Shown here: positions 63,033 to 64,000 of the stretch, one piece after another
Position numbering within the stretch: the first letter of the stretch is position 1
Layout: each line of letters opens with the position of its first letter
NCBI RefSeq assembly: GCF_014873945.1
Contig: NZ_JADBEC010000002.1
Coordinates: 248,001 to 312,000 of the forward strand
DNA length: 64,000 nucleotides
DNA from: Rhizobium viscosum
Lineage (GTDB): Bacteria > Pseudomonadota > Alphaproteobacteria > Rhizobiales > Rhizobiaceae
Direction of reading: 5' to 3'
Position numbers and translations under genes: made by a program
Notes under the pieces: generated by a model
What the model was told of the DNA's origin: nothing
The model's input: only the letters and a program-made list of their open reading frames with translations
The model's database searches: none

Positions 63033-63704
63033 ATGGTGTGGACTCGCAGGGATATTCTGCTTGGTGGATTGGCATTACTTGGCACCGGCGCGGTACAGAA
63101 ACCGGCTTTTGCCCAGGCGGCTTCCTATTTTTCCGGCACCGCCGTCGACAATGGCGTGACGTTCCGAGCGACCAACTTCGCCAAGATCGACAGGCAGTGG
63201 CACCGCCAGGTCGTCAAATATTTCAGCAGCGAGCCGATTGGCACGGTTGTTGTCGATACGCGCCATCATTTTCTCTATGTGATCATGGAGAACAAGACAG
63301 CCATTCGCTACGGCGTCGGCGTCGGCCGCGAGGGCTTCAAATGGTTTGGCCGCGCCACGATCGACAACAAATCGCTTTGGCCGCGCTGGACACCACCGCC
63401 GGAGATGCGCAAGCGTCATCCCGAACTGCCCGAATTCGTGGCGGGAGGCTCACCGAAGAACCCACTCGGGCCCCGCGCCATGTACCTGCTGCGTGACGGA
63501 GTCGACACCGGCTATCGCTTCCATGGCACGCTGGAGCCCTGGAGCATCGGTAAGGATGCCTCCAGCGGCTGCATCCGCATGTTCAACGAAGACGCCATCG
63601 ATCTTTACCAGCGTTGCCCGATCGGCACAGCGGTGCAGGTTCTGCCGCATATTGCCGACCAGGCGCCCGCCGCCGAGGTCAGCCAGGCCACCCCGGTCGA
63701 ATGA
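63033..63704 (+). CDS. L,D-transpeptidase (YkuD domain), Tat-type signal
   Basis: 223 aa from the ATG at 63033 (GAGGGGG upstream; an upstream GTG at 62970 adds 21 residues). A twin-arginine leader (TRRDILLGG, cleavage near AFAQA) precedes a YkuD domain with the active-site pattern YRFHGT...SSGCIRM (catalytic Cys). It makes 3-3 crosslinks or attaches proteins to peptidoglycan, as in other Rhizobiaceae with many such enzymes. Eleven bases separate it from the lipoprotein gene. Confidence 0.9.
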   Translation: MVWTRRDILLGGLALLGTGAVQKPAFAQAASYFSGTAVDNGVTFRATNFAKIDRQWHRQVVKYFSSEPIGTVVVDTRHHFLYVIMENKTAIRYGVGVGREGFKWFGRATIDNKSLWPRWTPPPEMRKRHPELPEFVAGGSPKNPLGPRAMYLLRDGVDTGYRFHGTLEPWSIGKDASSGCIRMFNEDAIDLYQRCPIGTAVQVLPHIADQAPAAEVSQATPVE

Positions 63705-63717
63705 GGAAATCACCCTG

Positions 63718-64000
63718 ATGTCTGTTTTGACTGCATATGCGAGGCGCCTTGCCGCCTCGGCCATGCTTCTAGCGCTCGCGGCCTGCACCACCACCGATAT
63801 CGCATCCGTAGAGGAGCCTGCGGCAGCACCGCTGACCGGCCAGACCAACGATCCCGCGCCCGGCTTCGAGAACGTCAAGGCTGGCAGTGAAGAGGATTTC
63901 ATCCTCAGTGTCGGCCGACGGATTTACTTCACGCAGGATTCCGCCAGGCTCGATAGCGTCGCCATGACAACGCTGGACAACCAGGCTGCCTGGCTGAACA
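63718..64000 (+). CDS. Pal/OmpA-family outer-membrane lipoprotein, 5' part
   Basis: 94 codons visible, running off the window. A lipoprotein signal with lipobox LAAC (MLLALAACTT) is followed by SEEDFILSVGRRIYFTQDSA and LDSVAMTTLDNQAAWLN, the beginning of an OmpA-like peptidoglycan-binding domain as in Pal. It is co-oriented with the L,D-transpeptidase, suggesting a cell-envelope anchoring pair. It looks like a Pal paralogue rather than the tol-pal copy, since no tol genes are in view. Confidence 0.8.
   Translation, partial: MSVLTAYARRLAASAMLLALAACTTTDIASVEEPAAAPLTGQTNDPAPGFENVKAGSEEDFILSVGRRIYFTQDSARLDSVAMTTLDNQAAWLN

Overview
The window looks like a piece of a Rhizobiaceae genome (Rhizobium/Agrobacterium type; alphaproteobacterial, high G+C). 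This is inferred from gene content: several CUT1 sugar ABC transporters, each with a different local regulator, MucR/RirA-era style iron signalling, a Pal-like lipoprotein and short intergenic gaps with many ATGA overlaps. The density of catabolic cassettes, toxin-immunity genes and IS relics suggests an accessory replicon or a variable chromosomal region; that is an inference.

Layout. 1-0.84 kb: end of an unrecognised conserved gene and an IS30-type transposase relic. 0.93-3.1 kb: an nfeD-slipin membrane pair. 3.3-6.1 kb: two NUDIX genes (one apparently frameshifted) and a CYTH-CHAD (inorganic triphosphatase/polyphosphate-binding) protein. 6.7-21 kb: a large catabolic cassette with a Gfo/Idh/MocA oxidoreductase, a complete CUT1 ABC transporter, a D-threonine-aldolase-like PLP enzyme, an M81 (MlrC) peptidase, an NTF2-like protein, RidA, an RpiR-type regulator, an SDR, a GH20 beta-hexosaminidase and an MFS carrier. 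Together these suggest use of an amino-sugar and/or D-amino-acid containing substrate.

21-33.3 kb: a contact-dependent growth inhibition (CDI) / two-partner secretion island. A 2.6-kDa-residue-scale CdiA (about 2,619 aa) ends in a bacterial RNase A-like toxin domain. It is followed by an immunity gene made of two tandem copies of the immunity domain, and then by a displaced (orphan) second RNase A-like toxin cassette with its own immunity gene. The CdiB transporter is transcribed divergently and a second IS30 relic abuts its stop codon.

33.4-45.5 kb: a flavin reductase-like gene, a permease remnant, then an ABC transporter operon and a pair of VOC proteins that share a 30-bp operator-like element with a neighbouring IclR regulator; then a LacI-controlled operon (two perfect 16-18 bp palindromes) with an oxidoreductase, a TIM-barrel isomerase and an aldo/keto reductase. 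45.5-51.9 kb: an ABC transporter lacking its own ATPase, surrounded by three phosphatases of unrelated folds and a TetR regulator. 51.9-53.7 kb: an FtsI-like transpeptidase.

54.2-62.6 kb: a complete haem-acquisition operon in the order hasI-hasS-hasR-hasA-hasD-hasE (sigma factor, anti-sigma, receptor, haemophore, type I secretion ATPase and membrane fusion protein). The haemophore carries an extra C-terminal secretion-type module. 63.0-64.0 kb: a Tat-type L,D-transpeptidase and the start of a Pal/OmpA lipoprotein. No rRNA, tRNA or CRISPR array was seen.
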